DNA from: Selaginella moellendorffii
Lineage: Eukaryota > Streptophyta > Lycopodiopsida > Selaginellales > Selaginellaceae
Reading direction: 5' to 3'
DNA length: 64,000 nt
NCBI RefSeq assembly: GCF_000143415.4
Contig: NW_003314285.1
Span: 148,896 to 212,895, forward strand
Part shown: positions 1-12,326 of the stretch, in pieces
Layout of the letters: every line of letters starts with the position of its first letter
Numbering within the stretch: the first letter of the stretch is position 1
The notes under the pieces: model-generated
Database searches by the model: none
What the model was told of the DNA's origin: nothing
What the model saw: only the letters and a program-made list of their open reading frames with translations
Translations under genes and position numbers: made by a program

Positions 1-687
1 CCTATGTGAAGTTGTTAGTAAGAGAAAGTTGGTTGAGTTTTGAAAGTTTGCATTCCTGGACTAAGAGTCATTCTTTCTATAAGACGAAAAATTTTCTACG
101 AATTTTCTTAGGCTTTTACAATGGCTGATTTATCAGTCACTTTGCTCAAAAACCATTTTGTTTTCATAAGCCAGTAAAAAATAGTGAAGGGGTTAGAGTT
201 GACTTTAGTTAATTTAGACTTTAGTAGGTATTTTGTATGATGTAGCCTGAAAGAGATGTTAACTTTTGAGGCTAAGGCAATTGAGTTGGATAAACTCTAG
301 AGTTAGTGTAGAAAAGTGGCTGTTGTGCTTTTCTAGAAAGGTGACCCTTGTGCTTTTCTTCTGCAGTGTTGTGCTTGGTGGCAAGTTGCATCTTGCATTG
401 TTTTATACTCTATGAGAGTAGTGAGCTCTCACTGATCTTGACTTGGTCTTAATGGCCCTGCACCTTGGTTGAGGATGGTGATGTCCAACCTAACCTCCGT
501 AGAATACATCTACGGATTTGACATCCCCACGGGGAGTTGGGGGTAGTTCCTTAGGCCTGGTCAACCTAGCTAACCTATGCTAATTAGCTTACCTTCGGTG
601 CGCCTTCAAGTCCCAACATATGCCATCGCTCAACTTTACAAATGGATACTTTTAAATGAACTTTGCATAAGTACATAAAGTTCTACC
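1..687. other. Non-coding left edge
   Basis: No coding potential is visible. The stretch lies downstream of the minus-strand chromovirus integrase/chromodomain, where its 3' end and 3' LTR would be expected. I find no match here to the element's other LTR (5443-6445), so the 3' LTR is missing, too diverged, or outside the window. A 7-bp inverted repeat (CCGTAGA / TCTACGG, 5-nt loop) lies at 497-515. Confidence 0.5.
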
Positions 688-2200
688 TTATAGAAATTTC
701 TCCACTAGGTCTTGCACGTTCGCTAGGTTCTCCTTTGGTTCCCATGTTACTTCGTAGTGTGGAAATCCTTTCCACTTCATATGGAACTCTCTCACATCAT
801 GTCCTTGTCGCTTGCTCTTGCACACATTGAGGATGGCCTTAACTTCATATTCCTCTTCCCCTTGGATAACCTCAAGTAAAGGTCTTATTTGGTCCTTGCG
901 AAGTGGATCTCAAAGTATGGCTTGAGTAAGTTCACATAGAACACTGGGTGCATCTTCCCCATCTCTCAAGGAAGTTGGAAACGGTAAGCCACTTTACCAA
1001 TTCATGCCTCAATCTCATAAGGCCCCGCGAACCTGCTTAAGGAACTCAAGATCAATTCATTTCCAGGAATACATGCATTTTTACCTTTGGGTCAACTTCC
1101 AGCTAATCTCACTTGGTAGCCTGAGGTTCTTGGTGTTCAGCCACACTTTCTCCCCAACTTAGAACTCTACATCCCGGCGCTTCTAGTTTGTGTACTTGGT
1201 TTGCCTTTGTTGAGCCCATTCCAAGGAATCCCTTATTAAATTCCAAATGTTGAATCTTTCTGCCGTGAATGCCTCCACTGCAGGTAACTCTCTATGATAC
1301 TTAGCCACATTGTGTTCCACAGGACCTTCAATAGCTCGCCCATTGATGACTTCCCATGGACTCACCCTAATACTCGAGTGTGGTGAGTTGTTATAGCACA
1401 TTTCCACAAGTCCCAAATGACTTACCCAATCAGTCTAGTCTCTAGAGACATAGCATCACAAAAAATCCTCCAACTACCTATTCACCCTTTTTGTTTGTCC
1501 ATCTGTCAAGAAGTGTTAGTGCCATCTAACTTGACTTAATACCCAATACCTGTCTGTGGGTGATACGCTGTGTTGAATTTCAACGTGGTGCGATATTGTT
1601 CTAGGAGAGTTCTCTAGAACCTACTGGTGAAGATCTTATCTCGATCTGAGATGATCTCCTCTAGCCTTCCCCACACTCGAACCACTTGTTCGAAGAACAG
1701 CTTCGCCACGCCTTCCGCATCCACTTCCGTTGTGGTGGGTATGAAATATGCCATCTTCGAAAATCAGTCCACCACCACGAATATCGCATCAAGCCCCTCG
1801 CTTGGGGGGAGTCCCGTGATGAAGTCCATCGTAAGACATTTCCACAGCTTATTTGGAATTACAAGCCCCCATTAGTATTAGTTACGGCTTTGACCTGTTG
1901 ACATGTTGGACATGTCTTTACATAGTCTTGGACATCCTTAGCTATATCTGGCCAGTGATACTTCCTCTTGAGTAAGCCCATCATCTTGGGCACTCCGCCG
2001 TGTCTCGCAAGAGGTTTGTCATGACACTCTTCTAAGGCTACCTTCCTTAGTTCCCCTTCTAGAACACACACCCTCGTTTGTTTATAATAGATGAGTCTAT
2101 TGCATTCTCCATAGTTTGTTTTCTCTTCTGTTAGTATTTCACCTCTTTGATGAGCTTCCCACGCCTCTAGATTCCTCAGCAACACTTCTTGTGCTAGACC
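688..2200 (-). pseudogene. Integrase and chromodomain remnant (chromovirus pol)
   Basis: From its N-terminal side the remnant shows the zinc-binding region (about 1910-1990; CPTCQQ follows a KYHWP block), the catalytic core (about 1620-1830; MDFITGLP and later IISDRDKIF supply two of the expected acidic residues), a C-terminal stretch (1183-1416) and a chromodomain (about 688-870; KWKGFPHYEVTWEP), which ends at a TAA at 688-690. Integrase inserts the cDNA, and chromodomains of this kind direct it to histone-marked chromatin. The core contains an in-frame TGA after VVVD where an arginine codon is expected, and further breaks lie near 1420-1440. Non-functional. Confidence 0.88.
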
Positions 2201-2359
2201 ATCATTCTCATATGCTATCTACATATTATCACAAAAGGTTGTTGTTGCACTGGATATTGTCAACTTCAAACTCGCTTTTCGACTTAGAGCATCCGCCACA
2301 ATGTTGCTCTTCCCAAGATTGTACAAAATCTTGCAATCAAAAGCATTGGCCCACCAACC

Positions 2360-2752
2360 CTATTTCACTCTCAGGTCGGGTTGTGACAAAAAGTGTTTCT
2401 TTGCCAGATTGTCCGTGTAAACCTTGAAGTGTCTCCCAAGATAGTGTCTCCACTCCTTGAGTGCCTTGACCACCGCAAACAATTCTTTCTCGTGGGCAAG
2501 CCACTTCTGTTGAGCCTTGTCCAACTTCTTCAAGAAGAATGCCACTGGATGGTTGTCTTGCTTCAAAACTACGCCCAACGCAAAGTACGAAGCATCCATT
2601 TCTACCTCAAAGTCCTTACCAAAGTCGGGTAATGCCAACACGAGGGTCTTCCTCAACTTCCCTTTAAGGTGGACAAATGCCGCTTCGCATTCCGCTATCC
2701 ATACCATCTTCTTTTTACCCGTTTGGTCTATTAAGGGTAAAGCTACTCTCAA
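2360..2752 (-). pseudogene. RNase H domain of chromovirus pol
   Basis: A 130-codon open segment contains the Ty3-type RNase H signature: an MDAS box where the first catalytic aspartate sits, then a KELFAVV-KEWRHYLG block and YTDN. This enzyme degrades the RNA strand during cDNA synthesis. It is out of frame with, or stop-separated from, the RT segment (2837-3322) and the integrase zinc region (1859-2185), as expected for a decayed polyprotein. Confidence 0.88.
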
Positions 2753-2836
2753 ATAGTGTTTGATAAACTTTCAGTAGTAGTTGCATAGCCCCAAAAATGC
2801 CCTTAACTCATATACATTCGATAGTTGCTCCTATTC

Positions 2837-3322
2837 CTAGATCTTTTGGACCTTCTCAGGGTCCACCTTGAGCCCATCCTTGTCTACAACATGCCTGAGA
2901 AACTTTACCTCTTGTTGAGCAAAGTCACATTTGCTCTCTTTAGCATACAGCTTGTGTTCCCTTAGTTTGTCAAACACCTTCGTCAAGTGTTCGGCATGCT
3001 CCTTTAGCGTCTTGCTATAGATCAAGACATCGTCGATATAGACGACCACGAAGTGATCCAAATTGGGTACAAAGACGTGGTTCATCAGCGCCGAAAACAT
3101 TGCCGGCGCATTACACAGCCCAAAGGGCATCATTAGAAACTCAAATCTCCCATACCTTGTTCGACAAGTTGTCTTCTCGACATCTTCCTCTGCTACCCTA
3201 ATCTGGTAGTATCTTGACCTTAAGTCAATCCTCGAGAAATATTTTGCCCTTCCCATCCTATCGAACAGGTACTCAATCCTTGGCAAAGGGTACTTGTTTT
3301 TCTTTGTATACTTGTTAAGCAA
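2837..3322 (-). pseudogene. Reverse transcriptase domain of chromovirus pol
   Basis: A 161-codon segment carries the RT core: YPLPRIEYLFD, a SRIDLRS block (first catalytic aspartate), RYGRFEFLMMPFGLCNAP and the catalytic YIDDVLIYS box. These are diagnostic for Ty3/gypsy reverse transcriptases. Upstream (about 3330-3560) there are traces of the N-terminal RT region with stop codons. The conserved box is intact, but the ORF is bounded by stops on both sides. Confidence 0.93.
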
Positions 3323-3837
3323 CCGCTAGTCTATGCACATGCGCATAGATCCATCTTTCTTTTTCAGAAATAACACCGGTGCCCCATATGGCGACTTGCT
3401 CAACATAACATACCTTTTTTCCACTAACTCTTTTAGTTAGCACTTAAGTTCTTTGAGTTCTTTTTCGTTCAAACGATAAGATGGACAAACCACTGCATTA
3501 GCACCCTCGACCATCTCAATCTTATGTCCTATCGATTGTGCGGGGGGTAACCCCGCCGGTAGCTCCTCTGGCATGGTATCCTAGAATTGGTCCAACACCC
3601 GCTAGATCACTAAAGGTACTTCTTCCGTTCCCATCTTTTTGTCACTCTTCACCAAGAGTAAGCACAAAAATGTTGCCTTGTTTCCTTTAGTGAGTTGTCC
3701 TCTTGTGGACACTAGGTTTAAGCAGGAGTCTTTGGCCTTACATTTCCCTACCTTTAGATCCTAAGCCTCCACCTTAGATCGTTCTCCCCATGCATTCGCC
3801 AGTACCATGAGATTCCTCCCTTGTCCATGTAAGGCTA

Positions 3838-4053
3838 CTATGAACCAATTGAAACAATCATCCCGAAGATTATGTCAAATCCCGCCATATCTAACAGGGT
3901 GAAATCCATGTTTACTTTCCATGTCCCTCCTTCGACTCTTGCTTGTCGAAGTATCTCATCGGTGCTTTGGCTACTTTGAACAAACTCTATCATCCTTGGT
4001 TCACCCAGCTGCTGCACCATTAGTGCAGCTTGCCGAACTATGTGTGCAGCCAC
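3838..4053 (-). pseudogene. Retroviral-type aspartic protease remnant
   Basis: A 71-codon segment lies between the zinc knuckle (4159-4431) and RT (2837-3322), where the protease belongs. Its end, DMAGFDIIFGM, matches the usual end of plant Ty3 protease domains. The active-site DSGA-type motif is not visible in this frame; it may fall in the broken sequence just upstream (about 4040-4090). The assignment rests mainly on position. Confidence 0.55.
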
Positions 4054-4158
4054 AAAATTATACGAAGCACCTGTGTCAATAAGGATCTTAACAAAGCTAC
4101 CTTTGAACTTCCCTCGGAGAGTTAGTAGATGTCGCGAACGGCTCTTTACTAAAGTTGC

Positions 4159-5383
4159 TCATGTAATGAGTAACTTTGAGCTAGGGACTAGATCACATAC
4201 CTCAATTTGGATTTCACCCAACTTAATGGCCATATTGGCTTTGACCTTCTTCGGGTAGGGACATTCCCTCGAAAAGTGTCCTATTTCACCACAATTGTAG
4301 CATATGTTGTTTCGCACACTGCTACCAGACTTGACCTTCTTATCCACGAGTTTTGTCTCTTTTTGCTTGACTCCCCCACGTACTTGCTCACTGGCCACCG
4401 ATTTTGCCTTTTCGGAACCCCAAGGACTCATTCTTAGAGAAACTCTTCTTGAATTTCCCTTTGCTATATGTTCCCCTTGGTTTGGCCCCTTTACTAAACA
4501 TGGACCCTAACCCCGTTGTGTTCCCCTTTTACAAGTTATCATTAAAATGCACCTTGATGGCCACATCCAACATTTCCTTGTAGTTAGTTGGGTCGCCGCA
4601 AGCCCAAGTTTGCAAGCCTAATATAAAGGCATAGAACATATCCATATCACCCATATCCATGATAAGTATCCTCTTTGCCATAAACCCATTCACATACTCT
4701 TGAATGGTTCCAGTCTGCTTCAGCCTACTTAGCTCATCCCTTAGGTGCAGAGTAGCATTCGGAGGAATATAAGTCGCATGGATCCTCACCTTCATTTCCC
4801 AAATGGCCACCGGTCCTTCGTTGGCCTCAGTCGTTTTCCACCAAAACTTGGCATTATCTGCCAAGTATGGTTTTGCACATAGGACCTTCTTCGAGCTTGA
4901 TAACCGCAACGCTCGGAAGTAATCCTCCATATCGTAAAACCAATCCTTCACCACTTTATAGTCATTCACTCCTTTGAAGACCGATGGGGGCTTTGGTTTA
5001 TACTTGGGAACTGCCTGAGGAACTGATTCCACTTCGGTTTGCTCAACTTTGTTTGGTTCTGCCTCAGTCCTTGCCAAAAGATTCGCACCTTCTGTGTTGC
5101 CAACATCCGCAGTCTTTCACCTTTTCTTCCGCTTCTCGTCAAGCTTTAACTTGCATATGAGAGTCTCCAGTAGGGCATTGGTCTATGCCAATTATCCTTC
5201 TAGAACGTTCAATCGAGCCTTGAGTGGCCAAACCTCGCCACTGGACTCCTGTTTGGATGTTTCCTCGCATAAGTCCTCCTCATGCAAGGATTCCTCATCT
5301 ATAGCTTCTTGTTCGACCGGAGGCTCCAGCTTTGGAAGAGGTTCCGTCTCTGCCTTGGTTTGTTTCTGCCCTGCCTTTACCAT
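4159..5383 (-). pseudogene. gag capsid and zinc-knuckle remnant
   Basis: Three adjoining minus-strand pieces make up gag. The 5192-5383 piece is acidic. The 4529-5077 piece is capsid-like: it contains FKGV-DYKVVKDWFYDMEDYF, an NAKFWWKT block and LKQTGTIQEYVNGF, typical of the plant retrotransposon gag domain. The 4159-4431 piece carries one CCHC zinc knuckle (CYNCGEIGHFSREC). Gag packages the RNA in the virus-like particle. The pieces are separated by stops or shifts. Confidence 0.9.
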
Positions 5384-5427
5384 CTCCCAGCAATCCGCCT
5401 CTATCCTTCGCTAGAACTGAGGAAAAG

Positions 5428-5441
5428 GCTCCCATACTAAA
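5428..5441 (-). promoter_or_regulatory. Degenerate primer binding site
   Basis: Next to the LTR end, the minus strand reads TTAGTATGGGAGCC. This resembles, with about three differences, the plant primer binding site complementary to the 3' end of initiator tRNA-Met. The position (2-3 nt inside the LTR, upstream of gag) fits first-strand cDNA priming. Confidence 0.55.
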
Positions 5442-5442
5442 T

Positions 5443-6445
5443 TGTATGCCACAAATTTTTCCTTTCCAATTTGCCAGCTTACCTTGTCTATCCGACCAAC
5501 ACCACCTTGGCTTTAGCTAAATTCCCTCGCCAAGGTTCCTGCCTATTGTACTAGTTCCTACTTGGTCCTACTTGGTTTCAACTACTCACTGCATAAGCAA
5601 CGGAACATTAGCCATCCATCCACAGAATCCTAAATCTCTCCCAATCCCCCTCCCCGGGTTATACTAGTCTTAAGGTTTGGCTACATTCCCCACAGGCACA
5701 AATAGCCAAGCACACCAAGCCTCTAGGTTTTTAACATCCCTTAATACAATAAAACTTGATCATGGGACCCTCTAAATCCCAAGCCTTGGGTGCAACACTT
5801 GCTTTGGGACACTGGGGTGAAACACCATGGCCTAACGGCCCGGTATGGGTACCTCTACTCCCCCATTTCCATCCCAAAGGGAAGGCCCAAGCCCTTAGGA
5901 AGGATGAGGACCAATGAGCCACAAGGTACTCAAGTGGGGCACCACTCCAACATGAGTCGGGAGCACCACAATTGGTTTCCCTTCCGGGAGTGGGAGCTGC
6001 TCTTGAGCACTTCCTTGGGTGGCCCCTTTGGCACCACCCGAGTCCATGCTCACTCCCACCCAAGGCCCCTCAGTCCCAGTCTCGACCTCAAGTCAATTTG
6101 GAAGCACCACTGGACTCGGACTTGATCTCAGACTCGATCTTGGACCTGACTTCGGACTCAGTCTCAGACGCGATCTTGGACTCAATCTAGGACTTGATCT
6201 CGAACTTGACCTCGGATTCGGTCTCGGACTTGATCTCGGATCTCGGACTTTGTCTCGAACTCGGTCTCGAACTCGGTCTCGGAGTCAGTCTTGGACTCGA
6301 TCCCAGACTCTATCTCGAACTCAATCTTAGAGTCGGTCTTGGACTCGATCTAAGACTCGATCCCATCCAATGAACTCTTTATCATTTCGGTCGTGCTTTC
6401 AGAGATCCTTTATCCTATAACACCTTAGGGAGTTGGTTCCTTACA
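5443..6445 (-). repeat. 5' LTR of the chromovirus (family A)
   Basis: On the plus strand it begins TGTATGCC and ends CCTTACA, so on the minus strand it reads TGTAAGG...CATACA, with standard TG/CA ends. It aligns along its length with the solo LTR at 28271-29469. It includes a CTCGGACTC-type minisatellite at about 6110-6370, and the block CTTAGGGAGTTGGTTCCTTACA closes it. No partner LTR is visible on the left, so no target duplication can be tested. Confidence 0.85.
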
Positions 6446-9155
6446 TTACACTTTAGTTTCGACTAAGTGTTGATCATGTATAGCTAGCCTCTTTAAGGCA
6501 TACTCGGAGCTATAGGCTAAATGCATTAGTGAGTTTATTTCATTGAGTTGGATTCGAGTGGTCATTTAGTTTATGTTTGTCCATGAACCTTTATTTTGTA
6601 CCTGGGGTATTACGTTCATATTGGTCAAGTATATGACTTGATGGCATGAGTTTAATATTGGGTCTTGTGAAGGCAAGTTGAAATAGTGATTGTTAGTTGC
6701 TTGCGACTAGTGATTGCTTATAGACTTCGTCAAGGACTATTGACACTTGCTTCACTCGATAAAGATTTAGCAGTGATGGGCTTGCTTTACCGGATGGTGT
6801 TGCAAAAGATCGTGTTGTTAGACTTACATGGTTTTTCTATGTTGGCATATCGATTCTACCTTTTTTGATGTTATTTGGTTGCATTTAGTCCATGGTGTTG
6901 GATTTCATGGAGTCTTAGAGATGGTGAATCACTTCTTAATGATGTGTTATCTGAAACTGAGTATTATTGGAGGATTAGTCTCGGATACTGATTAAAATAT
7001 CTTTGACATTAGTTAGCATGGTTGCTAAAGAGCTTTGGGTGGTGATTCACTCTTGCTTTCTTCTAGCTTTGTTCTGTTGTTGATGGCATTAAAATGATGT
7101 CTTGTCGTTGACCATATTGATGTTGAGATTTGAGTGAAATGAGATGTCTCTCCATAGAATTGATATTGAGTTTCATTAGTCTCGATGCAAATAGTGTTGA
7201 TGCTTGAGCTGTAGCTTTATGTTATTGGCATTTGTGCATTTGCTAGTTAGCAACTATGTTGGTGTTCAAACAAGTTGAATAGCAAGTTTGAGTTAGTTGT
7301 GTTTTAAATGAGATTATTTAGTAGAGGTTGAGCTTTGGCTTTTCCTTGAAAAATGATTTAGTCGTGAACAACACTAACTTTACAAGTGGAAGAGTTAGTG
7401 ATCGATATTAGAATGTTTGAATCCTTATTGGATTTGAGTTGAAATATATTGATCATTGATGATTTCTTTTGTACTTGTCATGAAGTGAATTATGTTTTGT
7501 TGTAGATGGATTCATGGAGGGTTGTTTGGTGATCATTTGTTGAGCATAACTTCGATATGTTTAGCGTTTGGATTGATGCAGATATACTCTTCATTAGCTT
7601 TGCATTATGAAATCTAGCTTATGGATGTATTGAAGGGGATATTATAAGTTGTGTCATGATTTCTTCTTTAACATTGAAGTTAGTTCATGCAAAATTTGTG
7701 ATCATTATTAGACAAGACTTGGTTATAGACTTTTTCTTGAGCTTTTGGTTCCTTAAGTTTTCATGTTTGTGGTCCATTTATTAGAAGTTGTTAGGGAAGG
7801 CATTTGGGCTTATTAGCTTCAATATTAAAGTTAGTGTTTGCATCTGGCAATCCTTGGTGATGATTGACTATCAACTAAGATAGTTGATTATCCTTATCAA
7901 AATTTTGTTTGATTATTGTTGGTCTAGAATGATTTGCCATTCTTCGGGATGGTAGATTCTTTCTTCGACAATGATTATGCATCTCTTTATTGATGGGATG
8001 ATTAATGATTTTTCATAATAGTTAGTTGTTCTCTTTGATGACTTATGGCTTTTTGCAACACCACATATTCTTTATGGTTTGCTCTAGATTGGTCTCTTGG
8101 GTTTGAGATATCGGTAGGATATATTGCTGACACTTGCTTAAACAATTTGAATTCCTTCATATTGTTGACCAGGATTTATTCAGATTAGCCAATGCGATAG
8201 TTAGCATGAATGAGTGTTTGTTTGCTTTGAAATATTCATTCTATTCTCTTGACTATTGTTACAATTGCTTTGAAAGATTAGGATGTTATTTCCTTCAAGT
8301 AATACATTCGCGAGCATTTTGTTTACTAGTCAATAATACTTTATGTTCTTTAAGTTATTTTTTGTAAGTTATTTGGCATTCTGTCTGCAATCTTTGATAG
8401 TTACATTTTATCATTGAGTTTTCTTTATGATACACTTGCTATTGAATTTTGTTGGATAGTGAATCCTATGTTTTCCAATTATGATGATCTTGGTGGTTCC
8501 TGTGCTCTAATACTGGTTTATCGAATGATACCTTACTTGGAATAATTTTGTGTTCTAATCTAAGATTTATTAACTGATAATTAAGACTCTAAGATATCAT
8601 TGTCTATGACTTTTATATTGTCCATCTATTAATCTTTGGGTTTGGGCTAGTATAAGCAAACTAGCTTCCGCACTTCGTGTGCATAATGAAATCTTTAGTC
8701 ATGGGGTAGCTATTGTAGACTGGTCATATCACCCGCCTTTCTGTCGATGTTCTTTATTCTGTTCAAAGGGCGTGACCGTGTAAACAACTCTAACTGCCTG
8801 TTTACAGTAGCTATCTAAACCTTACCAATAGGTTTAGTTTCTTTGCTTTAGAGGGTTGAGACCTTTGACTTTTCTCTCACTATGTCCCTGTGGGCAAGGG
8901 AGTATCACATTTTTGTAAGCTAGGTGACTCCTAGAGCAGCAAGGGTGGCTAACTCTGTTGGTCATTTCCTTGTTGGCAACAGCCGGAAGGTATTTGAGTG
9001 GGTAGCGCATCCGCGTTATACAAAGAGGTTACTTTAACTCATTTAAGTTGGTGCACTTCTCACATAGTGTGCTCCCCGTGAACTTTTTTAAAGTTCTTTC
9101 CTTAGTAGTGGTCTAGAGTCGAGTATGCATCGATGAGGACATCGATCTTCCTTAA
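6446..9155. other. Gene-free, T-rich decayed repeat
   Basis: No ORF above about 80 codons and no recognisable domain. The base composition is T/G-rich on the plus strand, with many TTG/TTAG words. Because a polypurine tract and LTR start follow at 9156-9169, this is most likely the heavily mutated internal part of a second LTR retrotransposon on the plus strand. Confidence 0.4.
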
Positions 9156-9640
9156 GAGGGGAGAGTGTCGCGAATGTGACTTTGGGTATTGAAAGCTACA
9201 TGTCAGCCAATCCTTATGGACACTCTTTCCTTACTGCCACGATGGCAAGAGGTTCGTATTGCTAGACCCTTTATCAGCCCCTCTTATTCAAGTGTTAGTA
9301 AACTAAACTTTGCATCTGTACTTGGCCGGATGAGCATAACGACAGAATTTCTAAGTGTCTATTCAACCAAGCATAATTGGCTTGGCTTTTTAGTTCTTTT
9401 TTGCTCTGTCTTGCATTGGCTTGACAAGAACCTTTGCGTATTAAAACTAGTACCTCAATATCGTTGGATGATAGCTTACCATGTCTACTAAACACCCTCA
9501 CTATCATGCCCTTTGTGTTAGTTTCATTTCAGTCCCAATACTATTTATGGAAAGTGTCTAGATTTGCTCATTTAGCATATCTATGGAATGTAAGGATTGT
9601 TTTGACAACAATGGTGTTCATCCCATAAATGAAGAAATAG
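9156..9640 (+). repeat. Polypurine tract and start of an LTR
   Basis: The sequence AAGAGGGGAGAG immediately precedes TGTCGCGAATG at 9169. A purine tract directly followed by TG is the signature of the internal/3'-LTR junction of Ty3-type elements on the plus strand. The far end of this LTR is not clear; I set it near 9640, where the composition changes. No second copy of this LTR is seen in the window. Confidence 0.5.
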
Positions 9641-10151
9641 TGCCAAACTCCCAAGCATGAAGCCAAGGAGCAAAGGAACCACACCATAGAGCAACTCTTG
9701 AGCATATATCCCAAGGAGCGAAGGGGCAAGGGTACGGAACAACTTGGAACAATTCTAGAGTATCTAACATCCCAATGCTAAGACCAGCACGCAAAATGGA
9801 GCCAAACAGAGTTTGGCGCTATTTTAACATATCGGTGGCATAACACGAGAACATGGGTACTCCACCAGCTAGTATGGTGTGGAGCTTGGGCTTAGACCCA
9901 AGCCAGATGCAAAACAAGGATAGGCATGCAAGCGGAAGCTAGATTATGCCTTAAGTTGGTTGGCCATGCCCAACCTACCCACTATCCCTACTATACATTT
10001 GAAACCCCCCACAGCCCCTCCCTTGGAGGAACACACGCTTTGGGCTTTCACCCCAAGCTTCCCTTAGTACTAGGAGTTAATCTCTGGGACAAGCTTGAAA
10101 CTTACTAAATATGGAATATCTATAAATTGCAAATTTGGATAGTGGCCCAAG
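9641..10151. other. Gene-free mosaic repeat
   Basis: No gene is seen. Around 9975-10060 it contains CACTATCCCTACTATAC and CTTTGGGCTTTCACCCC blocks that also occur in the family A solo LTR near 28975-29060, so it is at least partly a fragment of a related LTR. Confidence 0.5.
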
Positions 10152-11780
10152 TGTAAGCGTCTAAATTTTCCATTTCAATTTTAATCACTTAACCACACCT
10201 TTGATCACTTAGAGGAGTCTCACTCACAACCTCCATAAGTCCTATTCCGAACTTGGGGATTTACTAGCCCCAAGAATGGTATCCCTGCCACTCAACCTTT
10301 GCACTTGGCCCAAGTGCTCCACGTGTCCAATCTCATAACCAACACCCCAAGGTACCACTGACATATCAACCCATTATGCTAATGCCATGCCCCTTTACCT
10401 TGGTCACACTGGTGGTCTAACACCACCTGTATCACCATCCTATCTCTCAAAGACTGGGCCATCCATCCATGAGTGATCATCCCGAATCCACTCCTTAGCA
10501 TCTTTAGGATACCTGCAGGCATGGGGAATAGCCTTCCCCAATACCCCTTTTCAGGTCCTCACTAAGAGCCTTTGTATCCATGGCCGTGTTCGCTAACACT
10601 ACCATTGGATCAAGGCCCACAGGCCTGATCACTAAGTCCCATGGTCCTCTGGGACTTCCTCCTCCCATGACTATATCCTTGGTCTTGACACTAGAGGGTT
10701 TCTCCTCTTCTTTTTCACAGTCTAGGACTTTGGAACAACATTTTGGAACACCGTAGCCTTATGCGAGCCTCATGCGTACTCTCCCCACCTTCCGCCTTTG
10801 GGTGCTCTACCCATGGGCTTAGAGCGAGGTTCCATTGAGCCATGCCAGGTGTCCAAGTAGGTAGTGCCACCCATACTTGGACTAGGAGTATGGTCCATTC
10901 GATCTCCCGAGGAAACTAGAGCTAGCTCTTGAACATTTTACCAAGCTACCCCGCTTGACGGTCCATATTCACTCTAGCCTTGGACCTCCTACGCGGGAGG
11001 CAGCTCAAAGGATCTCTTCCCTCTGGTGTCAATGGTTATCCCATCACCCAACACTTGGGTACAGCCTTTCTGTGCCAAACTAGCCTTTCCTGGCCAAACT
11101 TGCTCCACTAGAGTCTTCCCCCTTACTATACTTTTGGAGCTCACCAAACCCCCATAGGAGATGAACACTTTGGGCTTTCACCCTCTCAGACTCAAACTTG
11201 GATTCGGACTCGGACTCAAACTTGAGCTTGGGCTCGGTCTCAGCCTCAGCCTCGGTCTTAGTCTTGGTCTCGGTCTCGATCTCGGTCTCGGTCCCGATCT
11301 CAGTCTCGACTTTGGACTCCATCTCAGACTTCATCTTGGGTCCATCTCGGACTCCATCTTGGGTCCATCTCGGACTCCATCTCGGGTCCTTCTTAGACTC
11401 CATCTTGGATTCCATCTCGGACTCCATCTCAGTCCATCTCGGACTCCATCTCGGACTCCATCTCGGGTCCATCTCAGACTCCATCTCGGATTCCATCTTA
11501 GGTCTATCTTGGACTCCATCTCAGGTCCATCTCGGACTCCATCTCGAACTCCATCTCGGTCCAACTCGGACTCCATCTCAGACTCCATCTGAGGTTCATC
11601 TCGGACTCCATCTTGGACTCATCTTTGGTCCCATCTCGGGTCCATCTCGGACTCCACCATGTGTCATATGTTAGTCCTCTTGTGTCCCTTTTCTAGAGAC
11701 TCTCTTATTGCTCACTTCATGCTCGTTCCTTGAGCACTCTGTTGGGAGTTACATTCCCGCTTTTGACCTTTCAAGTTGGA
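10152..11780 (+). repeat. Solo LTR, family B, copy 1 (5' part; split)
   Basis: It starts TGTAAGCG and runs through the conserved family B sequence, including the minisatellite at about 11170-11650. It breaks off at 11780, after CAAGTTGGA. The missing last ~104 bp (26611-26714, ending GTGTCTCACA) reappears on the far side of the nested insertion. The two parts together give about 1.73 kb. CCCAAG occurs just before 10152 and again 4 bp past 26714, a possible but imperfect target duplication. Confidence 0.8.
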
Positions 11781-12274
11781 TGTAAGCGACTAAATTTTCC
11801 ATTCTACTTTAGTCACTTAACCACACCTTTGACCACTTGGAGGAGTCTCATTCACAACCTTCTTAAGTCCAATTCAGGACTTGGGACTTGCTAGCCCGAG
11901 GATGGCATCCATGTCAGTCATCCCTTGCACTTAGTCCAAGTGCTCCATGTGTCTAGTCCCAAGACCGACACCCAAAGGTACCACTGACATATTGGCCCGT
12001 TACACTAAGGCCATGCCCATTCATCTTTGCCGCACTAGTGGTTCAATACCACTTGCATCACAATCCCATCTCTCCAACACTGGGCCATCCGTCCACGAGT
12101 GGTCAACCCAGATCCACTCCTTAGCATCCTTAGAATGCCTACAGACATGGGGAATAGCCTTCCCCAATATCCCTTTGTCAGTTCCTACCAAGTCCCTTTT
12201 CTGTCCATGGCCATGTTTGCTGACACCGCCACTAGATCAAGGCCCACAAGCCTGACCACTAAGTCCCATGGTCC
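11781..12274 (+). repeat. Solo LTR, family B, copy 2 (5' part; nested in copy 1)
   Basis: A second TGTAAGCG start, about 80-85% similar by eye to 10152-10640, is cut at 12274 by the DNA element. The rest of this LTR is 25359-26605. TTGGA at 11776-11780 and again at 26606-26610 is a perfect 5-bp target duplication, so copy 2 inserted into copy 1. Confidence 0.85.
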
Positions 12275-12280
12275 TGTGAA

Positions 12281-12326
12281 GCTCTATTTTGTTAAAGTGG
12301 GAATTGTCATTATCCCACTTGTAAAA
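12281..12326. repeat. Left terminal inverted repeat
   Basis: The terminal inverted repeat is at 12281-12302. Directly inside it, AAGTGGGA and TCCCACTT form a further short inverted repeat around ATTGTCATTA, so the left end can fold back on itself. Confidence 0.75.

Larger units (their letters stand above)
688..6445 (-). mobile_element. Decayed Ty3/gypsy chromovirus (one LTR visible)
   Basis: Read on the minus strand, the order is 5' LTR (6445 to 5443), degenerate primer binding site, gag with zinc knuckle, protease, reverse transcriptase, RNase H, integrase and chromodomain. This is the pol order of Ty3/gypsy elements (integrase last), and the terminal chromodomain places it among chromoviruses. 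The frames are broken by many stops and shifts, so it cannot encode a full polyprotein. A solo LTR of the same family is at 28271-29469. Confidence 0.93.

Noticed and set aside
1627-1901. Plus-strand ORFs in the chromovirus
   Set aside because: Shadows of the minus-strand integrase core.
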